Source: Lepus europaeus
Lineage: Eukaryota; Chordata; Mammalia; Lagomorpha; Leporidae
Assembly (NCBI RefSeq): GCF_033115175.1
Contig: NC_084843.1
Span: 60,304,474-60,368,473 of the forward strand
Direction: 5' to 3'
Length of the DNA: 64,000 bases
The number at the start of each line of letters is the position of its first letter. The first letter of the stretch is position 1. Made by a program: the position numbers and the translations under genes. The notes under the pieces are model-generated. The model saw only the letters and a program-made list of their open reading frames with translations, was not told the DNA's origin and made no database searches. Below, in pieces: positions 32,997 through 43,620 of the stretch.

Positions 32997-33146
32997 GAGG
33001 TGCTGGAGCTGGAGCGGACGCTGGGCGGCTACCTGGTGGAGGAGCCCAAACCCCTGCTCTTCAAGGACAGTTACCACAACCTGCGCCTCTCCCTCCACGA
33101 CATCCCCCACGCCCACTGGAGGAGCAAGCTGCTGGCCAAGTACCAG
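32997..33146 (+). CDS. UNC5B: UNC5B exon 14: UPA domain
   Basis: 150 nt, 50 whole codons (726-775): [20 protein letters not shown] followed by [20 protein letters not shown] and RSKLLAKYQ. The UPA domain packs against ZU5 and the death domain and holds the cytoplasmic tail in a closed state in the family. Confidence 0.97.
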
Positions 33147-33581
33147 GTGAGGGCTGAGCTGGAGGAGGGGGTGGGCTGGCGGTGGGCCCCGGGGGCTCCC
33201 TTCCACCCCGCTCTCCTCACTGCCAGTCCGAACTCGGTGCCGCTCACAGCTGCACTCGGGCCCATGAGCCCCCTCATGCTCAAGTGCCCAAACACCTGTG
33301 CCCGTCGTCCTCGGCGGGTGTGGCAGCGTGGGGTCATGGGAGTATCCCAGCCCGACATGCCTGCACGTGCAGAACCTTCAGCCTTGAACCTGCCCCTCCC
33401 CAGTGCCCCCCTTCTCGGCTGCATTCTGGAACAGAGGGCCTGGCACAAACACAGCAGGCCAGGTCTTCCTCCGCCCGTGTGGACTGCCCCCCAGCGGTCC
33501 TCGCCCTCCCTCGGGCCGCTTCTGCCTCCATTCCCTGTGGGGGCGGGGCGGGCTGCCTGGCACTGACCCACCTTTCCACAG
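33147..33581 (+). other. UNC5B: UNC5B intron 14 (435 nt)
   Basis: Ordinary GC-rich intron. No repeat or exon recognised. Confidence 0.8.
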
Positions 33582-33746
33582 GAGATCCCCTTCTGCCACG
33601 TGTGGGGCGGCAGCCCCAAGGCCCTGCACTGCACGTTCACCCTGGAGAGGCACAGCCTGGCTGCCACGGAGTTCAGCTGCAAGATCTGTGTGCGGCAGGT
33701 GGAAGGGGAGGGCCAGATCTTCCAGCTGCACACCACGCTGGCAGAG
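33582..33746 (+). CDS. UNC5B: UNC5B exon 15: UPA domain
   Basis: 165 nt, 55 whole codons (776-830). [20 protein letters not shown] differs from the human EIPFYHIWSGSQKALHC at four positions, including Tyr to Cys at residue 780. [18 protein letters not shown] is unchanged. Confidence 0.96.
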
Positions 33747-34450
33747 GTGAGGCGCGGGGCACCGCCGTGGGGCTGGGCCTGCTGTGCGTGCATGCCTCGC
33801 TGCCTCGCCACGGGCTCACGCGCCATTGTCCCAAGGCTCAGCCGGGCTATGTGGGTTTTGGCTGACAACTGACACTTACTGATGATGTTTGTGTGCTTGG
33901 CACGCCCCAGGTGACACACACCATCTCACTGCCTCTCCACACCACTGGGGAGACCCACGTGACAAACCCCCCAGGGGCATGAGAAAGTGGGCCACAGGGA
34001 AGGAGGTCTGCACCCAGCCACAGAGGTGGCCAGGCTGGCTCTGAGCCCAGCTCGCTGTGACCAAGCCTGGGGCTCCCATCACCATGGCCCTGGATTGAGG
34101 ATCCCAAGCCCAGGCCCCCCCAGGGTGCCAGTGCCGGCTCCTCCCTGGGGTACAGGGTGGAGCCAAGACCCAGGTCTGGCCCAGCCCTGCCCCCCACATG
34201 GATCTGACGCTGGACGCATCACTCCGGCTTTCTGGGCTTCTTTGAGTAGGCGTGGATTTGCCTGACTCCCTGAGGCTGCACCCACACTGGACCCCAGCAG
34301 TGCGTTTGCCGGGGCAGCCGTGCAGCCTGTGTTCTCGGGAACTGAAGCACGTGCCGCTGGCAACCCCAGCGAGCCCTCAGTCCCAGGTGGGAAGCTGCAG
34401 GTGCAGGTGGCCAGGCGTGGCCCCCTCACTCTTGGCCTCTGCCCTTCCAG
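33747..34450 (+). other. UNC5B: UNC5B intron 15 (704 nt)
   Basis: A diverged L2/MIR-like stretch runs about 33870-34060 (GACACTTACTGATGATGTTTGTGTGC, CATCTCACTGCC). The remainder holds nothing recognised. Confidence 0.7.
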
Positions 34451-34632
34451 ACGCCGGCGGGCTCCCTGGACGCCCTCTGCTCTGCCCCTGGCAGCACCGT
34501 CACCACCCAGCTGGGACCATACGCCTTCAAGATCCCGCTGTCCATCCGCCAGAAGATATGCAATAGCCTCGACGCCCCCAACGCGCGGGGCAACGACTGG
34601 CGGCTGCTGGCACAGAAGCTCTCCATGGACCG
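34451..34632 (+). CDS. UNC5B: UNC5B exon 16: linker and first part of death domain
   Basis: 182 nt encode residues 831-890 plus two bases: [20 protein letters not shown], then [20 protein letters not shown] and [14 protein letters not shown]. The RQKICNSLD and DWRLLAQKL helices are typical death-domain helices 1-2. Confidence 0.97.
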
Positions 34633-35529
34633 GTGAGCAACCCAGCCCACAGCCCTCTGTGCCGGCTCCTGTGGGCCACGGCTGGCAGCGGGTCTGGGTG
34701 TGCTGAGCCTCAGGGAGGGTGCTATTGCCAGGCGGGCTGGAGGCGGCCACCACGCTGTCCGGGCCCTGCTCTGATCTCGCCCCGTGCGAAGACGAGTTCC
34801 TAGAAAAGCAGAGGTACAAGATCAGTTTATCTGGGTGCAAACACATATTGAAGTCCCTGCATAGTTTTTTTTTCAAATGGGATTCCCATGAACTTGTTGA
34901 AGATCCCGTGTGTGTGCGTGGACTTCAATATTTCTCGCATCTAAATGAACTAATCTTTTAGTTCCACTTTCCCTGAACTTCCTGGAAGTCCCTACATAAC
35001 ACCCACCCACCTCGTGGGATGGACAGCCAGGCACGCGCCCGGGGCAGAGCAGGTGTTGTGGAAGTGCCCGCTGGGTGGCCGGCTGCTCACACACCTTGGT
35101 GCCAGAGCTCGCTGGGAGAACTCCAAGTGCTGGATAAACGCAGCGGCTGGAGTATTGCATTTATCCACAGAACACCTGTGGGCGACCTACGCCGTCTTAC
35201 TAAGGTTGGGGGCGGGGGTGAAAAACGGCTGAGGCGTTCTTCCGGCCGAGGTTAGGAAGGAGTGAGGGTCGCGGGGCACAGACAGCCCTCCCCCGGTGCC
35301 AGTGTCTCGAGTGGTGATGACGATGGACAAGCTGCTCACGTGCTGGAGATGAACGCTGACTGGCGTTGCTCCCGCTCTAGAGGAGGGGAGACCGAGGCTC
35401 AGAGGGGCGCAGTGGAGCCTACGAGTGGGACCCAGGGCTGCGGAGCCGGGAGCCTCGGCCCCCCTGCCTCTCCGCCGGGGAGATGCCGAGTGCTCAGGGC
35501 GCCCAACGCCTTCCCCTCCCCTCCGCCAG
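34633..35529 (+). other. UNC5B: UNC5B intron 16 (897 nt)
   Basis: At about 34849-34990 a 140-nt AT-rich stretch (AATGGGATTCCCATGAACTT and TTTCTCGCATCTAAATGAAC, with an imperfect repeat of GAAGTCCCTRCATA) looks like a degraded interspersed repeat, possibly an L1 3'UTR. No exon is seen in the remainder. Confidence 0.7.
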
Positions 35530-35695
35530 GTACCTGAATTACTTTGCCACCAAAGCCAGCCCCACAGGCGTGATCCTGGACCTCTGGGAAGCGTTACAGC
35601 AGGATGATGGGGACCTCAACAGCCTGGCCAGTGCCTTGGAGGAGATGGGCAAGAGTGAGATGCTGGTAGCCATGGCCACCGACGGCGACTGCTGA
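35530..35695 (+). CDS. UNC5B: UNC5B exon 17: end of death domain and stop
   Basis: Acceptor CCGCCAG; 166 nt encode residues 891-945 and a TGA stop at 35693-35695. [20 protein letters not shown] and [20 protein letters not shown] complete death-domain helices 3-6; the chain ends DGDC. The death domain couples the receptor to DAPK-type killing. Confidence 0.97.
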
Positions 35696-37719
35696 GCGCC
35701 TGGGACCACGGCGGCAGGTGGTGCGGGAGGCGCAGGGCAGCCTCCAGGAGGGGACCGCCACCACTGCCGCCGCCAGCTCACAGCTGGGACCCCGGCCTCC
35801 TCCTCCAGACCCCTCCCGCCCAAGCCCCAGACCACGACCAGCCTTAGAGATCTCCGTCCTCTGTTGCTGACAGGGTCCCACTCCCTCTGCGTCCCCCGCC
35901 ATCTCTCCTGGCCCCAGGCCTCCACATGGGAACCTCAGAGGGGAGCAGGGGCGGGACTGAGGGCCCTGGGGCCCGTCAGGGGGCATGGGGCGGCTGCCTT
36001 CCTCCCCCAGCCTCAGCCCTGTGACTGCCGGCCTCAGAGCTTCTGTTTCAGCTCATTCTTCACTTTCTGCCTTGGTTACTGGTTTCTCCCCGTCTGCTTT
36101 CACGCCCTTCCCCTCTTTGCAAGGTCAAGTACAACTCAGACAGACTTGGTCCCATCTAAAAGCAAAAAGGAAAAGCAGAAATAGGAAGCTTCAGACCGCT
36201 AATAAGGCTCAAAGAAGAAAAACACCAAAACCACAAGGGACAGGAAAACCCAGTTTCTTAGGAAACGCAAATGATTTATTATCCAGATATTTGGATAAGT
36301 CCTTTTTAAGAAAAAAAAAAAAAGAAAATGAAAAACAACACAAAAAAATAGAAAACTCTTTTCTTGCGTGGGCACGAGTGCGTGTGCATGTGCGTGCGTG
36401 GGTGTGTCGGCATGCGGGTTGGGGAGACAGAGACTGAAGGCGGGATTCTTTGCTGCTAACAAATGCGCCCGGACCGAATTCCAGCAGGGCCTCGGCCTCC
36501 CCAGCTGTGCGGGTCACACAGGGCTGTAGCCATGGTACCAAGTTTCCCGCTCAGGTCTCAAGCCAGGGGGAGCCCAGGGATGGCATGGGTGGGGTCCTTC
36601 CTCCCCGACGGCCCCAAGGCAGGTGCCTCTCAGGCTCCTGGGAATCCAAGTTAGAGGCACTGGGATGGAAAATGTGAGCGGACCAGGCCTGCTGTGAGCC
36701 AGGGAGAATGTTCTGGTCTGGCGGCTCCTGGAGAGGGTGTGGTCCAGAAATGGGGCTGGAGAAGCCTCCCTGGTCAGCCCATGTCCTGGGGGGCTGGGGA
36801 GCTGTACCCCTAGCGTAGGGCCTCCAGAACACCCCACCCAGCATTCTCCAGGCCAGGTGGACTGGAGCAGGTGGGCACTCCTGCTGCCCGGGAGTCCAGA
36901 GCTGCCCTTCCTCGGCCTCCGTGTCTCCTGCTGTGTTACAGAAGCGGTGGCCCACGGGCCTGTCCAGCTGCAGGAGCGTGGGAGGCGGGGCCAGGGTCTG
37001 GCTGGGAGTGGAGGCAGCAGGTGGACAGCCATCTCCCACTGCTCAGCTCCTCCCCCGCACCCCTGCCTACTGGGAGACCTTCCAGGTAACCTTCCAGGAT
37101 GGGTTGGGCGCCCGGGGTAGGGGAGGGCTGGCATGCAGCACCACCCCCACATTGCTCTGGGACATTGCGGGGGCTGGACTGGGGAGTGTCCCGTCTCTCT
37201 TCAGTTGGTGTGGCTGGGACCAGGCCCCCTGCACACCCCAGGCACAGGCACCTCATCAAAGGCCTCTCCTTGGCGCCCATGGCGAGGCAAGCGCCAGCTC
37301 CCCACCGGCAGCGCTGGGCACGAGCCCCAGGGCTTGCCCCGGCAGGTCCCTCGTGGCCTTTGGAAGCGAGCCTGGGAGAGGAACAGGGTCCCAGCAGCAG
37401 TCCCCACCTGCGGCCCAGCAACCTGGGCCAGGGTTGGCTGTGGGCAGACCAGGACCTGCCTACAGGTGTGAGAGAGGATTCCTTCCATCAGGGCTGCTGG
37501 CAGGGCCAGGCCTGCCTTGGTGGCCGGGCCACACCTGGGTGCCGGCAGTAACTCCAAGGCTCTCGGCCCTGGTTCATGTGCTCGCTGCCTGCCCTGCCGA
37601 AGACGCCATTCCGGTGGCCTGAGCCCACGTGAGGGCAGCCCGCCTGGCCAGAGCCCACGCATGCCCTCACAATGTTCAGGCCGTCATCTGCTTGCAGACC
37701 CTGGAGTGTAGCCCAGGAG

Positions 37720-37815
37720 TCTGAAGTCAGGAACCCGGCCCCAGCTCTGCCTGGAAACTGCGGTGTGGCCTTAGACATGCCACTGCCTCTCTGGGCCTCT
37801 GTGTGCTCTGACATC
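37720..37815 (+). repeat. MIR-like SINE inside the UNC5B 3'UTR
   Basis: CCCAGCTCTGCCTGGAAACT, GTGTGGCCTTAGACATGCCA and CTGCCTCTCTGGGCCTCTGT follow MIR order in the sense orientation. Confidence 0.6.
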
Positions 37816-38564
37816 TAGAAGGTTCCACAGCTGCCGCCTACAGCCCATGGGGTTTGCATGGTTTCTGGGGCTTCCAAAGGGAGCCCCAGTGGGTAGAAGT
37901 TCATCTTGGCCTGCCTGCCCCTCCTCACTGTCCCTGGCCTCTCACCTGTTGACCTGGCCCCAGGCTGGGAGCTTTTAGCGAAGAGGCCCAACCGGCCACC
38001 CAGGTGCCACTTCCCGTCTGACTTCCAGAAATTGTGCACCGTGGCCTGGAGCACAGAGCCAATTGGCTGAAGGCCCCCGCGAGGGTTCCAACTGCCCGGC
38101 TTTGCCGGGGAGGCCACGCAGGGCTGGCTGAGGCCGTCTGTCGGCAGTGCTGCTGTGGCTGCTCCCCTGGCCGCCTGCTTCTCTTGTTCAGCCCTGAGAT
38201 AGCCCTGCGTGGTGGATGCTGTGGGGACATGCAGAGCCGCTCACGCTGTTCCTGTCTCTTGTCTCTGGGGTGTGTGTGTGTGTGTGTGCGTGTGCTTTCT
38301 TCTCTGCGGGCACATCAGGGCGCCCTGGGGAACACGTGGAGGTGGGCGCACCTGCTCTGCCCTCCTGAGCCTACAGGGTTGGTTGGTGTCTCTTCTTCGT
38401 GCCTCTCCCTCCGCCTTCTCTCACAGGTCTCCAGCTCAGGGGCAGGGTCCTCCTGCAGGGCACCACCCAGGGCCTCTGGTCCCCTGCCCCCGGCTCCCAG
38501 GAGGTGACCAGGGGACGGTCTCCTGGCCGTGGCTGTGTGTCCAGGGATGACCCCAGTCCCAGCC

Positions 38565-38596
38565 CTGTTTATTCTGTAAACAGCAACCTGTAAATA
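38565..38596 (+). promoter_or_regulatory. UNC5B: Terminal 3'UTR hairpin and Pumilio response element
   Basis: CTGTTTA (38565-38571) and TAAACAG (38577-38583) form a perfect 7-bp stem with a 5-nt loop. TGTAAATA at 38589-38596 is an exact Pumilio consensus (UGUANAUA). Both lie within 110 nt of the poly(A) site. Confidence 0.5.
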
Positions 38597-38635
38597 ACGT
38601 TTAGCATTCCTATTGTAACAAATTAATTTTTATGA

Positions 38636-38663
38636 AATAAATTATATTTCCTAGTCTAATAAA
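38636..38663 (+). terminator. UNC5B: Tandem AATAAA poly(A) signals of UNC5B
   Basis: Two exact hexamers occur at 38636-38641 and 38658-38663. They are followed by TGCCACTTGTATTCTGTCTTC, a T/GT-rich downstream element, putting cleavage near 38675-38690. The following DNA is unlike transcript sequence and soon turns into SINEs. Confidence 0.85.
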
Positions 38664-38989
38664 AAAAAATGCCACTTGTATTCTGTCTTCTTGCTGCAGG
38701 CTGGCGGGGGTGTCCCTGTCCTGTCCGAGCTCTCTCAGCCCTGGGAACCATCCCAGCTCAACAACCTCTTCCCACAGAGGGAATCCTGGCCCAGAGAGGG
38801 GGTGGCTTCCCTACGGTCACACCGCAGCCTGAAGCCTGAGCTGCATCTGGGTGCTGGTCCCTGCGCACCAGGTGGTGCAGCCCTGGGTCTGCTCAGGAGT
38901 TGGATTTCAGGCCACCCAGGCTGCCTGGGAGGGGCTCGGGGCACGTTTCACTGAGGGTGGTGTGCAGACAGAAGGGAACTCTGGGCAGG

Positions 38990-39290
38990 ATTTTAATTTT
39001 TTTTCTTTATTTGAGAGAGCTCCTATTCATTGCTTTACTCCCGGCATGCCTGCCACAAGGACTTAGGGCCAGGGCTGGGCCAGGCTAAAGCCCAGAACAG
39101 GAGCTCCATCCAGGTCTCCCTCTTGGGAGGCAGGGACCCAAGGACTTGAGCCATCACCTGCTGCCTCCCAGGGTGTGTGTTAGCAGGAAGTGGAATTGGG
39201 CATGGAGCTGGGACTCAAACCCAGGCCCTGCAGCACGAGATGCGGGCGTCCTAGGCATTGGCAGCCGCTGAGCCAACGGCCACCTGTGGG
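38990..39290 (-). mobile_element. C-repeat SINE, diverged, minus strand
   Basis: Reverse landmarks TTTTCTTTATTTGAGAGAG, AGGTCTCCCTCTTGGGAGGC, GACTTGAGCCATCACCTGCT and GGGACTCAAACCCAGG are in order. Confidence 0.85.
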
Positions 39291-39404
39291 TCTCCATGTT
39301 GACAGGGATGTTTCTAGCAGATGAGGGTACAGGGATTTGTTCTGATAAATCTGTGTTGGTGCTAATTTTCCCAAAGATAGAAGAGCCTGGGGCAGGGGAG
39401 GAGT

Positions 39405-39700
39405 GCCTTTAAAAAAGGTTTATTTCATTTGAAAGGCAGAAAGAGATCTTCCATCTGCAGGTCCACTCTGAAGTATCCACAATGGCCAGGGCTCCAGGCT
39501 GAAGCCAGGAGCCTGAATCTCATTCCAGTCTGCCCTGTGGCTGGCAGGAGGACCCAAGCACTCGGTCCATCTTCTGCTGCCTTCCCAGGTGCATTAGCCG
39601 GGAGCTAATCGAAAGTGGAGCAGCCAGGATCCCAGCCGGCGCTCCTATGGGATCCTGGTGACGCAGGTGGCCTAACCCACCGTCGCACAGCGCAGGTTCA
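39405..39700 (-). mobile_element. C-repeat SINE, minus strand
   Basis: Reverse landmarks AGGTTTATTTCATTTGAAAG, AGAGATCTTCCATCTGCAGG and ATTAGCCGGGAGCTAATCG lead to a degraded head near CCGTCGCACAGCGCAGG. Confidence 0.88.
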
Positions 39701-40689
39701 GGTGTGCAGTGGGGACGTGGTCCCGAGCCCTGGCCCTGGGCCTCTCTACAAACTGCCTCCGTGCTGCTTTCTCCGGGTTGCATCAGGGGGACCGTGGTGC
39801 CCGGCCCAGCTACTTCCCTCCCGCGTCCCTCCGTGGGTTGGTGGTGAGGCCGGTCCTCTCCCCAGGAGCCACTCTGTGCCTGACGAAACCCAGGGTAGTC
39901 TTGGCTACTGGGCCTTTGGGTCACAACAATTCCCTTACCTCCCTGTGCCCGGGGACAGGTGCCTGGCACCCACACCTGAATACCGCAGCAGCCCTCGGAG
40001 GGTGCACAGAACCACAGGGGTCCATCAGGTTCCCCTCATGGACTTCTGGGATGACCGAGGGGGTCCCTGGCTGCAGCTGAATCCATCCCCACCTGATGCC
40101 AGGATCTCCACGAAGGCCCCAAGCAAGGGCGTTCCCAGCCTCTGCTTGCATATTTCCAGAGATGGGGAGCTCAATACTTCTGTTCAGTACTCACAGCAGG
40201 CATTCGCTGAGAGTTCTCACTCTCTCCGGACGAGCTGGCTTTGCCCTTGGGCACCAGCACAAAGAAGCTGAAGGCTCTCCCAGCATTGGCCCAGCTCCCA
40301 CGGCCCACCCCACAGCCACTCGGCCTCCTGCCCAGTGCCCCGGTCCCTCCCATGGCTTGGCTTAGCCATCTGTGCTCTCGTGAAGCCGGGCTGTCTCGGC
40401 CATCAGGGGTGTCGGGGAGGGTGGGTGGGTATGAGCCCAGGTAGGGCCTGGTCCCGAGGAGACTGGGGAACGGAAGCTAGCTTGGTGCAGAGTCCCAGCT
40501 CAGCCGCAGGCTTCAGGGAGCGAGCGCTGGCGTCTGCCTGACCTGCGTGGAAAGCCGGACCCTGCCGTCTGCTCCCCATGTGCCCGTGAGGAAATCACCT
40601 CGGATTTCCCACGCTGGGAGTGACACGGCCCTCCCCACAGACACACAGTGAGGGTGAGGTGCGGTAACACGCGTCGATGTTAGGAGAGC

Positions 40690-40850
40690 GGGGGCCGGCA
40701 TAGTGCAAGGCCAGCACCCTGCATGGGAGCCTTGGATCAAGTCCCGGCTGCTCTGCTTCGGATCCGGCTCCCTCCTCCTGCACCTGGGAAGACAGCAGAC
40801 GATGGCCCAGTGCCTGGGGCCCTGCACCACGCTCCTGTTTATACAGCCCA
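40690..40850 (+). mobile_element. C-repeat SINE 5' fragment, plus strand
   Basis: GGGGCCGGCATAGTGCAAGG head, TTGGATCAAGTCCCGGCTGC B-box region and GACGATGGCCCAGTGCCTGG body; the 3' part is missing. Confidence 0.82.
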
Positions 40851-41689
40851 GGAGGAGCAGCAGCTCCGTGCTTCCGAGACATCCCGACATCACAAAGCTC
40901 TCAAGGATCGAGTGCATCAGGGATGCCCCAGGCTTTCCCTTCCCAGGCAGAGCCCATCCTCTCCCAACTCCCAGTCCAGTGCTCCTGCGACAGCTGGTGA
41001 CCCCTCCCCCAACACCCTCCAGCCATGCCCTCCTCTCACCTCCAGAACTGACCCCACAACCATCGCTGGGAGCCGGGCAGGCAGGGACGCACCTCCTGGC
41101 CATCCACATCCAAGCACAGTCGGCCCCTTGCCCACCTGGGCCAGGACCCCGACTCCAGAGCGCCCGGGCTGGTGTGGCCACTTGGCCAGGGTCGGTCACA
41201 GCCCCGTGCAATCAGGCTAGTATTAGGCAACACGTTAGGTGCTAAGCTGCTGAAGGAAGACGAGCCATAACGAGTGCATGGAATTTGATTTTTTTTTTTT
41301 AAATAAGGCAAGGCTATGAGCTGGGACAAGGGGAGGGAAGACCACTTCTGTGCTCCTGAGCAGAGGAAGGGACTTGTACCGGGGAGGGGGAGGTGCAGGG
41401 GGTGTGGTCATGGGTGTGCACCAAGCTTGGACAAAGTCCTCCCCAGAGACAAAAGGAGTGGGAGTTGGGGGCCCAAGCAGAGGGGAGCCCTGGCAAATCC
41501 CCCAGGATCTGATGGGGCCCAAGGGCTGCAGGCCGGGGAAGGTGCCCACAGGACCCAGAGCAGACCCCAGAAATCTGACACCAGCCGCTTGGCCCCCAGC
41601 CCCAGCCCCTGGCATAGGCTGAAGCTGACTCCCCGCAGGAAGACCAGGGCCTCTGCGTGTCTGCCCTCCCAGGGGCTGACGTCAGCTGG

Positions 41690-41845
41690 AAATGAAGCGC
41701 CCGGCTCCTGGCTTCGGACCTGCCCAGCCCAGCCATTGCAGCCATTTGGGGAGTGAACCAGCGGATGGAACATCTCTCCTCTCTCTCTCTCTGCCTTTCC
41801 TTCTCTCTGTAATTCTACCTTCAAATAAATAAACAAATCTTTTAG
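41690..41845 (+). mobile_element. C-repeat SINE 3' fragment, plus strand
   Basis: GGCTCCTGGCTTCGGACCTG, then AGTGAACCAGCGGATGGAAC, a CT-rich stretch and CTTCAAATAAATAAACAAATC. Only the 3' half is present. Confidence 0.85.
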
Positions 41846-41859
41846 GAAATCAATTGTTA

Positions 41860-42165
41860 ACTTTTTTAAAAACATGTATTTACTTATTTGAAAGGCAGAG
41901 TGACAGAGAGAGTGAGAGACAGAGACACAGAGAGAGAGATCTTCCATCTGCTGGTTCACTTCCCAGGGCTGGGCCAGGATGAAGCTAGGAGCCAGGAACC
42001 CCATCTGGGTCTCCCACACGGGTGGCAGGGGCCCGAGCACTTGGGCCACCTGCCACTGCTTTCCCAGGCGCACTAGCAGGGGGCCAGATCGGAGGCAGAG
42101 CAGCCAGGACCTGAGTCAGTGCTCTGATATGGGATGCCAGACCCCCGTGGCTAACTTCTTCACAG
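41860..42165 (-). mobile_element. C-repeat SINE, minus strand
   Basis: GTATTTACTTATTTGAAAGG, GATCTTCCATCTGCTGGTTC, GGTCTCCCACACGGGTGGCA and TGATATGGGATGCCAGACC in order. It lies tail to tail with the preceding plus-strand copy, giving an inverted pair. Confidence 0.9.
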
Positions 42166-42907
42166 AAACCACAGAACACGCAAGATGATGACCACCAAGC
42201 TAGAACACCAGACCCGGGGAGCACCCTCCAAAGGGGCCGCAGACAGACATGAAAAGCAGTAGCAACGGGAGCTCTCCGGGCCGGAAGTCGGGGCCCTGGG
42301 GAGTGTGACAGCCACGCTGAGAGAAGTCACTGCAGTGACCCCACTGCATGCAGTCTGTCTGTAGGTGGGAGACCGCGGGGAGGGTGCCGGTGGCAGTGGG
42401 AGATGGGGAGCAGGTGTGGGGGGCTGGCCCAGAGGGAGAGTGCCGGGGAGAAGGGGCTTCCCGGTCGAAAGCGCACAGCTGATGCAGGCCGACGCGGCGC
42501 CGAGGACTGGCACTGCCTCTGACGTGTGTGCAGGAGGCAGGGCCAGCTGGGGGGGTGTGGTCAGCGGCTCACCGTTCTCACCAGCCGGCAGGTGCCCTTC
42601 AGCCAGGCAAGCTCACGGTGCCACAAGGCCCCGAGGACGATGCTCGGGCGTTACCCACCCCCATGGACCCTTGGGGATGGCCCGTGATGGAGGGGAGACA
42701 GGGGGACCTGGGCTGGCACTTCCAGGAGAACTGGAACTTTCTAGAGGGGGCCCTTGAAGCAGCACGCAGCACGCAGATGAGTTTGAGGGGGGGTTGGATT
42801 TGTATTTGATGAGGGCAGTTACAGGTTCGGAGTCATGAGTGACACCTGTGTGCCCAGCAGCCCTGGAACCCAAGCCCTCCGTGCAGCCGTGCAGGGCCAG
42901 AGAGTGG

Positions 42908-42922
42908 CCACCAGGTGGCAGC
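42908..42922 (+). promoter_or_regulatory. CTCF-like motif
   Basis: CCACCAGGTGGCAGC agrees with the CTCF core consensus CCASYAGRKGGCRS at every core position. It lies 4.2 kb past the UNC5B poly(A) signals and 3.7 kb before SLC29A3 exon 1. Confidence 0.6.
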
Positions 42923-42939
42923 ATCGTCCCGGGCCTTCC

Positions 42940-43620
42940 GGGCCTCCCGGGCGCGGCGGCCTGGGTCCAGCGGGCTGACTTCTGAGCAGGCGCCGCGGTG
43001 ACGGGATCGGCGTGCGCGAAGGGAGCTGGGCGAGCGCAGAGGCTCTTCCTGGTCAGGTCAGCGCGCTCTGGACGAGGGGAAGCGGCTGGAGCCGGCAGGC
43101 AGGGCTCCAGCCCTGGAGGGTGGGACTGGTGCTCCTCCAGCCCTCGCGTCCAGCCCCAGGGCGGGCTCTGCCGCTCACCCCTGAGCCACCGGAGCCGGCT
43201 CCGACCGCTCTGGTTGTTCATGAGCAATGCCCCTGCGCTCGGGGTGTGTGCTGGGGTCAGTGGGAAGATTCCTGGCCCCCTCAAAGACCCCGTTCCCGGG
43301 GGTCCCGCCCCCCACGCAGGGGAAAGGGAGGAACGCCACAGAGGGGCCGAGAAGACGCTGAACAGAGCCCTCGCCCCGCCGCCCCGAGTCTGTCACATCG
43401 ATCCCGCCCTCCTGCCCGTGTCTACGCAGCCGTCAGTTCCCGCGGGACAGAGGCGGAAGGACGCCCCGGGGTCCCGGGGGCTCCTGTGTCCCAGTACACC
43501 TTGGGTTCTCAGGCTGCTCTGCTGTGGGCCTGTCTGCGGTCCCGGCAGTACCAGCCGCGACCGCGCGATGGCGATGGCGAGGCGAGGCTCACCCTCGGGC
43601 AGCGGGCAGCACTGTTAACC
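42940..43620. promoter_or_regulatory. Intergenic CpG-rich stretch
   Basis: CpG dinucleotides are frequent (for example GGGCGCGGCGGCC, GCGCCGCGGTGACGGGATCG, GCGACCGCGCGATGGCGATG) relative to flanking DNA. No exon is recognised. It could be an enhancer, an alternative or lncRNA promoter, or decayed CpG-island sequence. Confidence 0.35.

Larger units (their letters stand above)
1..38690 (+). other. UNC5B: UNC5B gene (netrin receptor), 3' part: intron 1 through poly(A) site
   Basis: UNC5B is a single-pass dependence receptor for netrin-1. It mediates axon repulsion and restrains vessel sprouting, and it triggers apoptosis when ligand is absent. Sixteen exons with canonical GT-AG sites are present. 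Their coding lengths sum to 2759 nt including the stop codon; adding the 79 coding nt expected from the absent exon 1 gives 945 codons, the human length. The domain order is Ig, Ig, TSP1, TSP1, transmembrane helix, ZU5, UPA and death domain. Residues such as IYFKCNGEW and [10 protein letters not shown] separate it from UNC5A, C and D as I recall them. No in-frame stop or frameshift was seen in any exon. The promoter, exon 1 and signal peptide are outside the window. Confidence 0.96.
35696..38690 (+). other. UNC5B: UNC5B 3' untranslated region
   Basis: About 3 kb from the stop codon to tandem poly(A) signals, comparable with the human 3'UTR. Landmarks are an A-rich stretch (about 36160-36355), a GT-rich stretch (about 36369-36415), a MIR-like segment (about 37720-37815), a TG run (38270-38294), and an AT-rich terminal 110 nt with a hairpin and a Pumilio site. 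Frames through it have no recognisable domain. Confidence 0.85.

Noticed and set aside
36160..36360. Lys-rich plus frame in the UNC5B 3'UTR
   Set aside because: Produced by the A-rich 3'UTR segment; no start context or domain.
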